From SXOA01 sp051004015 (GTDB taxonomy: Bacteria; Planctomycetota; Planctomycetia; Pirellulales; Pirellulaceae): a stretch of DNA of 52,621 nt. Location of the stretch: assembly GCA_051004015.1 (NCBI GenBank), contig JBPCKT010000071.1, forward strand, positions 1 to 52,621. The letters run 5' to 3'. This document shows, piece after piece, positions 41,137-48,825 of this stretch. The first letter of the stretch is position 1. Each line of letters opens with the position of its first letter. A program made the position numbers and the translations under genes. Under the pieces are notes generated by a model. That model had not been told where the DNA came from and ran no database searches. It saw nothing but the letters and a program-made list of their open reading frames with translations.

Positions 41137-41411
41137 CAAGCGAGGCACGGTCTGTCGTCTTTGCCAATGAAGCCTGACCCATATGCCATCCCTTCCACTG
41201 GGGTTGGGGCTCGGGTCCAGTTTGGGCCCAGGCGATTAACGAGCATAACCGCACTGATCATTTTTTCCAAATTATCGGTATCGCTTACTTGCCTTTCGAT
41301 ATGGGCAGGGGTAGAAACACCGCGGCTTCAGAGGACCAAAATCGCAATGTGCGATGGCTTCTGATGACCTAAATCCAGTGCGGGATACCCCCGCGGAAAG
41401 GAAATCGTGCC

Positions 41412-42626
41412 ATGAGCACAAATTCTAAATCCGTCGTTCTGTCCATCAAAGACAACGACTTAGTGAAGCGACTAAAAGATCCGTACTTGGATCACCTTCA
41501 CCATCTCGAGGCAATTCTGCCATTTACGGAAGCTGCAAAGCTCGATCCTGGCAACGCTAACGTGCGACCGGCTGCTCCGAAGAAACCCGCCTACAAAGCG
41601 ATGCGCGAGACGGTTGAGTCAGAGCCCCAGTCTTTTCACGTTCGTAATCGCGGCATTACGTACTTTTGTGAGCGATTTCAGTTCGACAATAGCAAAGGAA
41701 TTCTCACGGTTACTGTTCCAGTAACAGAGGGGGATCCTGATGATTTCGATAATGATCGCAAGTATGGGATCGGTGACGGCGGTCACACATTCGCAGTTAT
41801 TCAGGACACAATTCGCCGTTCGGCGGAGCTTTTGGCGAGTAACAGCGAGTGGCAGGAACCCTTTGTTCGTGTTCATTTCATCGGAGGCTACAAAAATAGC
41901 GACATTCCGATCGAGCAGGTGGTTGAAGCTCTGAATACTTCCGCACAGGTGAAGCAAGTTTCCCTTGATGAATACGCCAACAAGTTTGATGAGCTGAAAA
42001 GGGCTTTAACTGACTCAGGCTTCGACACGTTGAATGTCGCGTTCCGCGAAAACGAAGAGAAGGAATGGACAGTCGAAGAAATCATTCAGCGAATGGCCTG
42101 CTTTCTCAAGGAACGATGGACGGAGACGCATCCCGCGTCTATGTACAAGAGCAAGAGTAAAGCTCTTGAACTATACACGTCCGATACAACGCGTGAAGAA
42201 TTTGCGAAGCTCTACCCAGTCATAAAGGACGTGATTACTTTGCCGGAGTACATTCAATCCGTACTGAGTGATGGTGAGACTGTGCAGCGAAATAGCTTTT
42301 CACGGCTAAGGGCAGTGAAGCTATTACCGAAGAAGTGGACACGTCCTGGTACTAAGTTTGTGACCGAGCACAAACTCGATCTCGGTGCTGTATTGCCAAT
42401 GGCCGGCGCTTTTCGAGAACTCCTTCGTGCTAAAGGAAGTGTCTACGAGTGGCGTTTTTCACCGCACGAAGTATTCAAGAATTGTGCCCCGTCGCTGTAC
42501 GCGGTACTTAAGACTCGAATGCAGAAGGTTAAGAATGCCTCCCAATTGGGCGCTGATATGGAGTACTGGGGAAGTTGCGCAATGATCGTTATGCGGGAAA
42601 AAGACCGGTTAATCGAAGAGTCCTAA
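41412..42626 (+). CDS. AIPR-family (abortive phage infection) protein
   Basis: 404 aa. The AIPR core is clear: FHVRNRGITYFCERFQFDN, LTVTVPV, YGIGDGGHTFAVIQDTI, VRVHFIGGY, and VEALNTSAQVKQVSLDEYANKFDELKRAL. Members are tied to abortive infection and phage defence. GC is lower than in the neighbours: 28 of 60 bases at 41881-41940, against 40 of 60 at 40501-40560, a sign of acquisition. The start has AAAGGAAA upstream. A terminator-like hairpin (42664-42686) lies 38 bases after the stop. No transposase or integrase is seen. It may act with the dCTP deaminase downstream (inference). Confidence 0.8.
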   Translation: MSTNSKSVVLSIKDNDLVKRLKDPYLDHLHHLEAILPFTEAAKLDPGNANVRPAAPKKPAYKAMRETVESEPQSFHVRNRGITYFCERFQFDNSKGILTVTVPVTEGDPDDFDNDRKYGIGDGGHTFAVIQDTIRRSAELLASNSEWQEPFVRVHFIGGYKNSDIPIEQVVEALNTSAQVKQVSLDEYANKFDELKRALTDSGFDTLNVAFRENEEKEWTVEEIIQRMACFLKERWTETHPASMYKSKSKALELYTSDTTREEFAKLYPVIKDVITLPEYIQSVLSDGETVQRNSFSRLRAVKLLPKKWTRPGTKFVTEHKLDLGAVLPMAGAFRELLRAKGSVYEWRFSPHEVFKNCAPSLYAVLKTRMQKVKNASQLGADMEYWGSCAMIVMREKDRLIEES

Positions 42627-42663
42627 TGATTGCCGTGAGCTCATTCGATGCTCGTCAAGCGAC

Positions 42664-42686
42664 GCCCCGAGGTAACTCCTCGGGGC
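42664..42686 (+). terminator. Hairpin after the AIPR gene
   Basis: GCCCCGAGG (42664-42672), loop TAACT, CCTCGGGGC (42678-42686), then ATCTTTC. A nine-pair GC-rich stem 38 bases past the stop codon, with only a weak T run: probable transcription terminator. Confidence 0.7.
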
Positions 42687-43037
42687 ATCTTTCGCTGACG
42701 ACAACCGCAACCGCCTGACGGCCCCCGTTGTTGATCCCCGTTGTTCGATGATTGTTCCTGCGTTGGGGAAACGACTTCCGTCTCCCTGTTCTCTCCCCTC
42801 TTTCTCTCCGCTTGCAGATCAAAAAATCGACCTCTTGACAAAGAATTGTTTCAAATGTAGCCTGCGTGCGCCGACTTCGCAGGGCGTGAGCAGGCAAAAA
42901 TAGTCTTCGCTTCGACCATTTGCCGCCCCACGACGCCTTTTTCCGTGGATAAAATCTCTTAGGCTCTCTTGCCTAACCGGTCGCGGTTGCTACCATCCGC
43001 AACGAATTCGGACTTTCCACTGTTAAAAGGATCAGCC
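42687..43037. other. Intergenic region in the low-GC island
   Basis: 351 bases between the AIPR terminator and the small gene at 43038. It should hold the promoter of the small-protein/dCTP deaminase pair. TTGACA at 42834-42839 is a perfect -35 hexamer, with a TTTCAAATGT stretch following; no clear -10 at the proper distance. No gene seen. Confidence 0.4.
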
Positions 43038-43340
43038 ATGAACAGAATGAAATGGCTTATGTGTAACGTTTCGCGTGGGCAGTTCAGCGACGAATTCGCG
43101 GTTCGGGGGGCGGATTACGAAGGGGAAGAGTTTTCTTTGTTTGTCCGGCCCAAATTTCTAGCCCTGACCCAACCGCCATCCGCTGACGACGAAGTTTCTG
43201 GATTTTTGTGCGTGATTGAACTTGAAAGGCGAGACGGACTGTGTCTAATCCGTTTGCCGGGGCAGACGTTCGAAAACGGCTCAACAATTACGGTGCGCGA
43301 TGAGCAATTGGAGGCGAGTCCGTCGCATCAATGCGCCTAG
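43038..43340 (+). CDS. Small protein of unknown function next to dCTP deaminase
   Basis: 100 aa from MNRMKWLMCN at 43038; AAAAGGA seven bases upstream is a good ribosome-binding site and decides against the longer ORF. Beta-rich, without membrane segments: NVSRGQFSDEFAVRGADYEGEEFSLFVRPKFLA, then FLCVIELERRDGLCLIRLPGQTFENGSTITV. I do not recognise a family with certainty. It is nine bases upstream of the dCTP deaminase gene and surely in the same operon. Low GC like its neighbours. Confidence 0.6.
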   Translation: MNRMKWLMCNVSRGQFSDEFAVRGADYEGEEFSLFVRPKFLALTQPPSADDEVSGFLCVIELERRDGLCLIRLPGQTFENGSTITVRDEQLEASPSHQCA

Positions 43341-43349
43341 GAATCGCTA

Positions 43350-44036
43350 ATGATCCTCAGCAACCGTGAGATACAGCGTGCGATTGACAACGGACAATTG
43401 ATAATCACTCCAGAGCCGCTGCCGCGACAACCAGCGGTTGGCGGTGGCCATTGTCCCTACGATACACATACCGTTGATCTGAAGTTGGCTGCGCAAATCT
43501 CTGTTCCCAAGAACATCGGCGTGGCGTGTGTTGACCTTTCTCGCCCTGGTGAAGTCGCCTTATTCTTGAAACAGAACTCGGAGCCATTCACCCTATCCGA
43601 GCAACAGCCATTCAAGCTAAACCCAAACCAATTTGTTTTGGGAAAAACGCTTGAAAACGTTACTCTGCCCATTGGGAAGGGAAAGACTTGTCTGGCGGCT
43701 AGAATCGAAGGCAAAAGCAGCCGAGCACGGTTTGGCTTGCTCATTCACTTTACGGCCCCCACAGTTCATCCAGGGTTCGATGGTACCCTTACCCTAGAGA
43801 TGATCAATCTTGGACCATGGCCTATTGAGCTGACTCCTGAGATGGCTATTGCCCAATTGATTGTTGAGCAAGTTCTGGGTAGGCCTTTTGAGAATCCGAG
43901 CCAATTTCAAGGACAGTCCAGCCCGGAAGGCGTCGTCGATAGAAGCAGGCCGATTAGTCTTGGTGGACACGCCAAAGCTAAACGGAAATCGCCAAAAAGA
44001 ACTGCTCACAAGTCTGCGAAGCGACTTCGCAAATAG
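43350..44036 (+). CDS. dcd: dCTP deaminase (dUTPase-fold)
   Basis: 228 aa, about 35 longer than E. coli Dcd. N-terminus MILSNREIQRAIDNGQLIITP and YDTHTVDLKL match the family. The active-site blocks are present: RIEGKSSRARFGLL (nucleotide-binding Ser and Arg) and VHPGFDGTLTLEMIN, whose Glu corresponds to the catalytic Glu138 of E. coli Dcd; then PIELTPEMAIAQLIVEQ. It should convert dCTP to dUTP. The extra C-terminal tail is basic (AKAKRKSPKRTAHKSAKRLRK). dCTP deaminases are known as nucleotide-depleting phage-defence enzymes; low GC (27 of 60 at 43561-43620) and the AIPR gene nearby support that reading here. Confidence 0.8.
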   Translation: MILSNREIQRAIDNGQLIITPEPLPRQPAVGGGHCPYDTHTVDLKLAAQISVPKNIGVACVDLSRPGEVALFLKQNSEPFTLSEQQPFKLNPNQFVLGKTLENVTLPIGKGKTCLAARIEGKSSRARFGLLIHFTAPTVHPGFDGTLTLEMINLGPWPIELTPEMAIAQLIVEQVLGRPFENPSQFQGQSSPEGVVDRSRPISLGGHAKAKRKSPKRTAHKSAKRLRK

Positions 44037-44207
44037 AAGCTCTGATTTGGTGGGCAGATGTCCGTTCTCTCGCGCATTCAGCTTGAAATTCGCGGTCGAA
44101 ATTCGGTCTGGCGGCTCAAACCAGGGGAGCGTGGGCGGAATGCGCCGGAAGACTACCTCGTCGTCGGAAAGCCGCTCTTGGGCCACGAGGAAATTCCGGA
44201 ATGGGGA

Positions 44208-44633
44208 TTATGCAGGAAAGACGCGGTGAATGAAAAACAGGAGGACGACGAGGCTCTCGTCCTCGAAGACCGTCCCGCTCGTCTCCTCCCCGGTGGTTTC
44301 GTCGGAGTAAAAGTAGGTGGCCGCTCGTTCCCCCTGGACTTCGATCTCCAAGTAGCGGCTGCCGTTTTCCCACTCGAATTGCACGCCGCCGCTGCGGGTG
44401 GGGTGGATGTGGGGCGGGGGGAGGTCTGGGTCGTGGCAGAGCGAAAGGAGCAGGCTCTCGGCGCCGAAGACGACCGTTGGAATCGGTGGAGCGGCCCCGC
44501 CCGAATCCCAGCCTTGCGGCAACGCGGCGATGGCGGCTAATTGCTCCTTGGCCGAGGGAAACCAAGCGTGCCGCGCGGCGTTTTCCCGTGGCGGGTTCTT
44601 GAAGTTAAGCAGCTCTTGGGTCTGGAGGGCCAT
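44208..44633 (-). CDS. Hypothetical protein
   Basis: 141 aa. Recognisable parts: LAAIAALPQGWDSGGAAPP near residue 33, then AESLLLSLCHDPDLPPPHIHPTRSGGVQFEWENGSRYLEIEV, followed by a short beta part with SDETTGEETSGTVFEDE. The 'LPxGWDxxGAxxP ... PxxxPTxxGGVQxEW' layout occurs in small uncharacterised bacterial proteins, some encoded beside mobile or toxin-antitoxin genes. No membrane segment. The gene is convergent with the dCTP deaminase, and GC rises again here, so it probably marks the right edge of the low-GC island. Confidence 0.6.
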   Translation of the reverse strand: MALQTQELLNFKNPPRENAARHAWFPSAKEQLAAIAALPQGWDSGGAAPPIPTVVFGAESLLLSLCHDPDLPPPHIHPTRSGGVQFEWENGSRYLEIEVQGERAATYFYSDETTGEETSGTVFEDESLVVLLFFIHRVFPA

Positions 44634-44794
44634 AACACCATTCTACGCGACGATCGGCCAGGATTCCAACGCCGAGGGCGCCGTGCAGAGTCGAAGCCAG
44701 GAACGGGGATCGGGAAGGTTTTGGTCGTCAGGCGTTGCGGTTGTTGACGTAAGAGGAACAAGTTGTGAATTATGGACCTGTCGCCATTGCTTGT

Positions 44795-45751
44795 TCAGTC
44801 GGCGGTCTCTAGCAGGCGAGCTAGTGCATTTTCGATCAGCTCCCGTTTGGCAAGGCCGTTCAGGAGCTCGGCCGGAATGCCGTGGGCTCCGTAGCAGGCG
44901 CCTGCCAGTTGTCCGCAGACCGCGCCGGTGCTATCCGCGTCGTCGCCCAGGTTGACCGCCCGGAGCACGGCGGACTGGAAATCGTCCGTTTGCTGAAAGG
45001 CCCACAGGGCGGCTTCGAGGCTGCGGACTACGTAGCCGCTCCCCGCGATTTGCGGCGGTTGCCGGGTGCGAAAACTTCCGGCGGCAACTTCGTCGATGTC
45101 CGGATGGAGCGGGGTGTGGCTGCGGAGTTCTTCCAGCATCGGCCAGGCCGGAGACAGTACGTCTTTCTTGTCCACACCCTCCACCAATCCCGCCAGCACG
45201 AGCCCGAGATAGCGGCACGCCGACAGGCATTTGGGGCTGGCATGCGTGACCAGCGATGACTCGGCAGCCAAATCCGCCAGCCGCCCGATGTCTCCGGGAA
45301 AGAGGGAGTGGTAGCGCATGGGGACCGGCGCCAGCCGCATGATGGAGCCGTTGCCGCTGGACCGATCGCTGACCTCGCCGCAGGTGCGAGGGTCTTGCGA
45401 GCGTTCGAATGCCAGCAGCGCGGTGCCGGTGGTGCAGCCGATGTCGAAGCGGCGGCCGTTGACGGAGTATTCTCCACGGCGCATCCAGCGGACATAGCGA
45501 GCCGCCTGATCGCCGAGATCCCATCCGACCGAGGCGATGCTGTCGGCGAGGGCCAGCGCCATGCTGGTGTCATCGGTCCATTCCCCCGCCATCAGGCCAT
45601 GCGGCCCGCCCCCGCGATACCCGGTCACCGGCTCGAACGTGCCCGGCTTCTTGAACTCTACCGCAGCGCCCAGAGCGTCGCCGATGGCCAACCCCAGCAG
45701 ACAGCCGCGGGCCCTGCCGAGGGAGGACGTGGAAAAGGAGCGAGTGGACAT
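44795..45751 (-). CDS. ADP-ribosylglycohydrolase (DraG/ARH family)
   Basis: 318 aa from MSTRSFSTSSLGRARG at 45751; the ORF extends 110 codons upstream into palindromic repeat DNA, which is rejected. Family blocks with the two-metal site: GCLLGLAIGDALGAAVEF, GEWTDDTSMALALADSI, GNGSIMRLAPVPMRY, and LGDDADSTGAVCGQLAGACYG. It removes ADP-ribose from a protein or small molecule in the cytoplasm. No ADP-ribosyltransferase lies in the window. It could be housekeeping or part of the neighbouring defence-like island. Confidence 0.85.
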   Translation of the reverse strand: MSTRSFSTSSLGRARGCLLGLAIGDALGAAVEFKKPGTFEPVTGYRGGGPHGLMAGEWTDDTSMALALADSIASVGWDLGDQAARYVRWMRRGEYSVNGRRFDIGCTTGTALLAFERSQDPRTCGEVSDRSSGNGSIMRLAPVPMRYHSLFPGDIGRLADLAAESSLVTHASPKCLSACRYLGLVLAGLVEGVDKKDVLSPAWPMLEELRSHTPLHPDIDEVAAGSFRTRQPPQIAGSGYVVRSLEAALWAFQQTDDFQSAVLRAVNLGDDADSTGAVCGQLAGACYGAHGIPAELLNGLAKRELIENALARLLETAD

Positions 45752-45812
45752 GGGGTGGCGGCCAGAAGGAGACCGCATGATACCGCGCGGGCTTTCGCCC
45801 TCGCACATGAAC

Positions 45813-45860
45813 GGGGTCGGGAAGGGTTTTCGCGGCGAAAACTCTTCCCGACCCCTTTTT
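45813..45860 (+). repeat. 43-base palindrome followed by T run
   Basis: GGGGTCGGGAAGGG at 45813-45826 pairs with CTCTTCCCGACCCC at 45842-45855; the whole 45813-45855 segment is symmetric about 45834 with one G-T pair, then TTTTT at 45856-45860. It looks like an intrinsic terminator on the plus strand, but no plus-strand gene precedes it. It lies 62 bases upstream of the ADP-ribosylglycohydrolase start codon, so it may be a REP-like repeat. Confidence 0.6.
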
Positions 45861-46351
45861 GTGGGAGTGGGGAAATTTCCGGAATTCTGGCGGCTGGGGC
45901 TTGATTGTGCCAACCTGGGAATGTATACGTACGTATAGTAGTCGCAGGGCTGTGGGGAGGGAGCCTGACTCCAACGTGTGCTCTTTGGCAATTTGGTTGT
46001 AAGGGAAGAATAGGTGCCACTAAGTGGATTGGCGATTGCGTAACTGTGCGTGAAAAACAGCTTATAAAATCGCCTAGTCATCCCCCCGAAGTAATGGGTT
46101 TTTTGTGAATCAAGAAACTCGTTGATTCAAGCCGGTTACGAGAGGCTCCAAAGTGGAAGTGGCGGCTGGATAAGGGCTTGCGAGCCGACAGTTGATTCAA
46201 ATCCCGACGAAATACCAGCCCTGAATCGATGAATCACAACCCTTGATCAGCCGCTTATAACGCGGAGAGCAACTGGAAATGGTTTCGGGCGGCTAAGGGA
46301 AAGTGTGACTCACCCCCACGCAGAGTCGTGGGCGTGCCACCGGTAGTTTTA
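45861..46351. other. Intergenic region with TTGATTCA motifs
   Basis: No gene seen. TGAATCA or TTGATTCA occurs at about 46106, 46122, 46192 and 46229, as in the gap at 17.2-17.4 kb. A short hairpin CCCACG/CGTGGG lies at about 46314-46331. A TATACGTACGTATA palindrome is at about 45923-45936. Confidence 0.45.
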
Positions 46352-46369
46352 CCCCGCGTGGACGCGGGG
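46352..46369 (-). terminator. Hairpin after metK
   Basis: CCCCGCGT (46352-46359), GG, ACGCGGGG (46362-46369), directly behind the metK TAG on the minus strand. Only a weak T-rich tail follows. Likely the metK terminator. Confidence 0.55.
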
Positions 46370-46370
46370 G

Positions 46371-47561
46371 CTAAGCTTGGCCGGCCAGTGCTCCGGCGGC
46401 TTCGCTGAGTTTGGCGGCCATGTTGGTCTTTTCCCAACTGAACTCGGGCTCGCTCCGGCCGAAGTGGCCGCCGGCGGCGGTCTTGCGGTAGATGGGGCGG
46501 CGGAGGTCGAGGTACTTGATGATGCCGCTGGGGCTGAGGGGGAAGGTCTGGCGGATGAGGTCGCAAATCTGCTCGTCGTCGATCTTGCCGGTGCCGAAGG
46601 TATCGACGTTGACGCTCACCGGCTCCGAGACGCCGATGGCGTAGGCGAGCTGGACTTCGCAACGATCGGCGAGGCCCGAGGCGACGACGTTTTTGGCGAC
46701 GTGCCGGGCCATGTAGGCGGCACTCCGGTCCACCTTGGTCGGGTCCTTGCCGCTGAAGGCTCCGCCGCCATGTCGGCCCCAACCGCCGTAGGTATCGACG
46801 ATGATTTTCCGCCCAGTCAGGCCGCAATCGCCGTGCGGGCCGCCGACGACGAACTGGCCGGTGGGGTTGATGTGGTAAGTGATGTCGCGGCCGACGAGGT
46901 CGGCGGGGAGCTCGGGCTTGATGATTTTCTCAATGATGTAGGCCCGGATGTCTCCCTGCGTCACTTCCGGCGTGTGCTGCGTGCTGAGGACGACGGTGTC
47001 GATGCGGACAGGCTTATCGCCGTCGTATTCGACCGTCACCTGGCTCTTGGCGTCGGGGCGAAGCCACTTTACTTCACCGGTTTGGCGGGCCTTGGTCAGC
47101 CGATTGAGGATGCGGTGCGAAAGGGCGATGGGGAGGGGCATCAGCTCCGGGGTGTCGTCGCAGGCAAAGCCGAACATCAGGCCCTGGTCGCCGGCGCCGA
47201 TGTCCTTGCCCTTGGTGGCGTCGTCGTTGACGCCCATGGCGATGTCGGGGCTTTGGCTGTGGAGCAGCACGTTGATTTTGCAGGTGTCCGCGCAAAAGCC
47301 GATGTCATTGGAGGTATAGCCGACCTCGCGGATGACCTGGCGGGCGACTTTTTCGTAATCGACGTTGGCCTTGGTGGTGATTTCGCCGGCCATGCAGCAG
47401 AAGTCGGTCGTCACCAGCGTTTCGCAGGCGACGCGGCTCATGGGATCCTGGGCGAGAAGGGCGTCCAGAATGCCATCGGAGATTTGATCGGCGAGCTTAT
47501 CAGGATGACCCGAACTGACCGACTCGCTCGTAAACAAGAACTTACCTGCTGCCACGGACAT
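46371..47561 (-). CDS. metK: S-adenosylmethionine synthase
   Basis: 396 aa, full length. Motifs: FTSESVSSGHPDKLADQISD (ATP/Mg site), the flexible-loop region after VNDDATKGKDIGAGDQGLMFG (GAGDQGxMFGYA-type signature), NPTGQFVVGGPHGDCGLTGRKIIVDTYGG, and GGGAFSGKDPTKVDRSAAY, the P-loop-like signature. It makes SAM from methionine and ATP in the cytoplasm. GAGGAG stands right before the start. The leader carries a -10-like TATAAT at 47619-47624 on the minus strand. No SAM riboswitch is recognisable. Confidence 0.97.
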   Translation of the reverse strand: MSVAAGKFLFTSESVSSGHPDKLADQISDGILDALLAQDPMSRVACETLVTTDFCCMAGEITTKANVDYEKVARQVIREVGYTSNDIGFCADTCKINVLLHSQSPDIAMGVNDDATKGKDIGAGDQGLMFGFACDDTPELMPLPIALSHRILNRLTKARQTGEVKWLRPDAKSQVTVEYDGDKPVRIDTVVLSTQHTPEVTQGDIRAYIIEKIIKPELPADLVGRDITYHINPTGQFVVGGPHGDCGLTGRKIIVDTYGGWGRHGGGAFSGKDPTKVDRSAAYMARHVAKNVVASGLADRCEVQLAYAIGVSEPVSVNVDTFGTGKIDDEQICDLIRQTFPLSPSGIIKYLDLRRPIYRKTAAGGHFGRSEPEFSWEKTNMAAKLSEAAGALAGQA

Positions 47562-47618
47562 GCTCCTCGGAAAAAACAGCGAAATGCCCCCACCCTAGGC
47601 GGGGACGGCGAAACCGCG

Positions 47619-47624
47619 ATTATA
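47619..47624 (-). promoter_or_regulatory. Possible -10 box of metK
   Basis: TATAAT on the minus strand, about 58 bases upstream of the metK ATG. No clear -35 box is seen at the proper distance. The leader between contains a short GCCCC/GGGGC hairpin. Confidence 0.4.
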
Positions 47625-47690
47625 GGCTCAAACGAGGCCAAGAGGATAGGGGAATGCCATGCCGCCACCGTAGCTGGCGGCTGGGAACAG

Positions 47691-47906
47691 TCAGTCCCCA
47701 GTGGTTACGGTTGTTCCCGGAATCACGCGGCCAGGGGGAACGGCGAAGCCGCTAGAACGAGTGGTCATGAGGTCGCGTTCGTAAAACTCCAGATACTTAT
47801 TGATCTTTGCGTTCTCGGCACCCTGCCGGCGATGATCGAGGCACCACGCCACCCCAAGAGCAATTACCACTGTCAGCCAGAGCAAATCGCGGATGGAGAA
47901 TTTCAT
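47691..47906 (-). CDS. Small single-span membrane protein
   Basis: 71 aa: MKFSIRDLLWLTVVIALGVAWCLDHRRQ, then a charged soluble part ending PGRVIPGTTVTTGD. The opening 'FSIRDLLWLTVV' with one helix (residues about 8-24) is widespread in small planctomycete proteins; function unknown. It lies 22 bases downstream of the YbaK/ProX gene on the same strand and may share its transcript. Confidence 0.65.
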   Translation of the reverse strand: MKFSIRDLLWLTVVIALGVAWCLDHRRQGAENAKINKYLEFYERDLMTTRSSGFAVPPGRVIPGTTVTTGD

Positions 47907-47928
47907 GGAGAACTTTCACCGGCTGCGG

Positions 47929-48396
47929 TCATTCCGAGTAACTTCCCATCCGCGGACCCTCGGCCCGCAAGAAGTCATCGTAGGCCATGCTGATGGAGAC
48001 GGCGTGGTCGCCGGCATTGAAGTTGATGCGGGGCTGCTCGGACAAACGGAAGTCGCACCAGGTGGCGAGGTTGAACAGACTGCCGAAGGGAGGAATGGAG
48101 CCGGGGGCCAGGCCGGTGAGTTGCTCGACCTCCTCGCGAGTGGCGAAGCGGAGGCTTTTGACGCCCGCTTCCTTGCGGACCTGCTTGCTGGCGAGGCGGC
48201 GGTCGGCGGGGAGCACAATCAGCACAAACTGCTCGTCCGCTTTGCAAATCAGCGCTTTCGCCCCACTAGCGAGGGAAGTGCCGCGAACCGCCGCAGCCTC
48301 TTCGCTCGTAAAGACAGGAGCGTGCTGGAGGACGCTGAATTCCACCCCCTTGCCTTGCAGGAAGCCGCTCAGGCGATCAAAGACGGTCAAAGCCAT
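47929..48396 (-). CDS. YbaK/ProX-type aminoacyl-tRNA editing protein
   Basis: 155 aa from MALTVFDRLSGFLQGKG at 48396; the 26 upstream codons are not family-like. Family blocks: TSEEAAAVRGTSLASGAKALICKADEQFVLIVLPADRRLASKQVR, RFATREEVEQLTGLAPGSIPPFGSLF. It should hydrolyse mischarged tRNA in the cytoplasm (prolyl-tRNA editing and relatives). The exact tRNA substrate cannot be told from sequence. Upstream lies a 429-base AT-richer gap. Confidence 0.85.
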   Translation of the reverse strand: MALTVFDRLSGFLQGKGVEFSVLQHAPVFTSEEAAAVRGTSLASGAKALICKADEQFVLIVLPADRRLASKQVRKEAGVKSLRFATREEVEQLTGLAPGSIPPFGSLFNLATWCDFRLSEQPRINFNAGDHAVSISMAYDDFLRAEGPRMGSYSE

Positions 48397-48825
48397 GGGT
48401 GTGATCGGGCCAGAAAACGGGGCCGGACGCCAAGAAGGAAGCAACGCCGGCCTTGTATTTGACCATCTGCTCATGGATGTGGAAAGAATTCTCTACGGAA
48501 TCTGACGGGATCCCCTAGGATTCAGCCGTCCAAATTACGTAATCGTCAATCTTACGAAAGTTATCAAAATGCCCAGAATTATCCGCTTTCCGCTGCGTCG
48601 ATCTCCGAATTATTGCGTCTTAAGTTGTGTCCAAATAGAGAGTTATGAAACCGCTCAGTATTGAATCACGCATCCTAGCGTGCTTGCAAAGCAAGGGCGA
48701 ATCCGTATTCTGATGGATTGGCGCAGAGTCCACTCTCGCAATTTGTAACGATTTTATGAATATCTCGGTCTGACATTTGCATATCTGGCGGCCCGCGCCT
48801 CGGCGAATCTCGAAATTCAGCTTCC
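48397..48825. other. Divergent intergenic region, AT-richer
   Basis: 429 bases between the divergent YbaK/ProX and membrane-protein genes. AT-rich stretches at about 48520-48660 could hold promoters; no consensus pair, repeat or hairpin stands out. An 81-codon minus-strand ORF (48675-48920) has no credible content. Confidence 0.45.

Noticed and set aside
39421..41148. 575-aa minus-strand ORF opposite the M32 carboxypeptidase
   Set aside because: Shadow of the carboxypeptidase frame, which has HEAGH and family blocks; the opposite strand has none.
41028..41270. 80-aa minus-strand ORF ending in the M32 gene (LVNRLGPNWTRAP...)
   Set aside because: Most of it is antisense to the carboxypeptidase end; the rest looks like intergenic repeat without a start signal.
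45752..46081. N-terminal extension of the ADP-ribosylglycohydrolase
   Set aside because: The extension is coded by the palindrome repeat (NGVGKGF-like residues on the other strand) and does not resemble the family.
47562..47690. SAM riboswitch in the metK leader
   Set aside because: I looked for SAM-I or SAM-II/SAH-like conserved cores and saw only one short GC hairpin.
46377..47993. 538-aa plus-strand ORF opposite metK
   Set aside because: Antisense shadow of a conserved gene in a high-GC genome; no family signature, and metK is certain.
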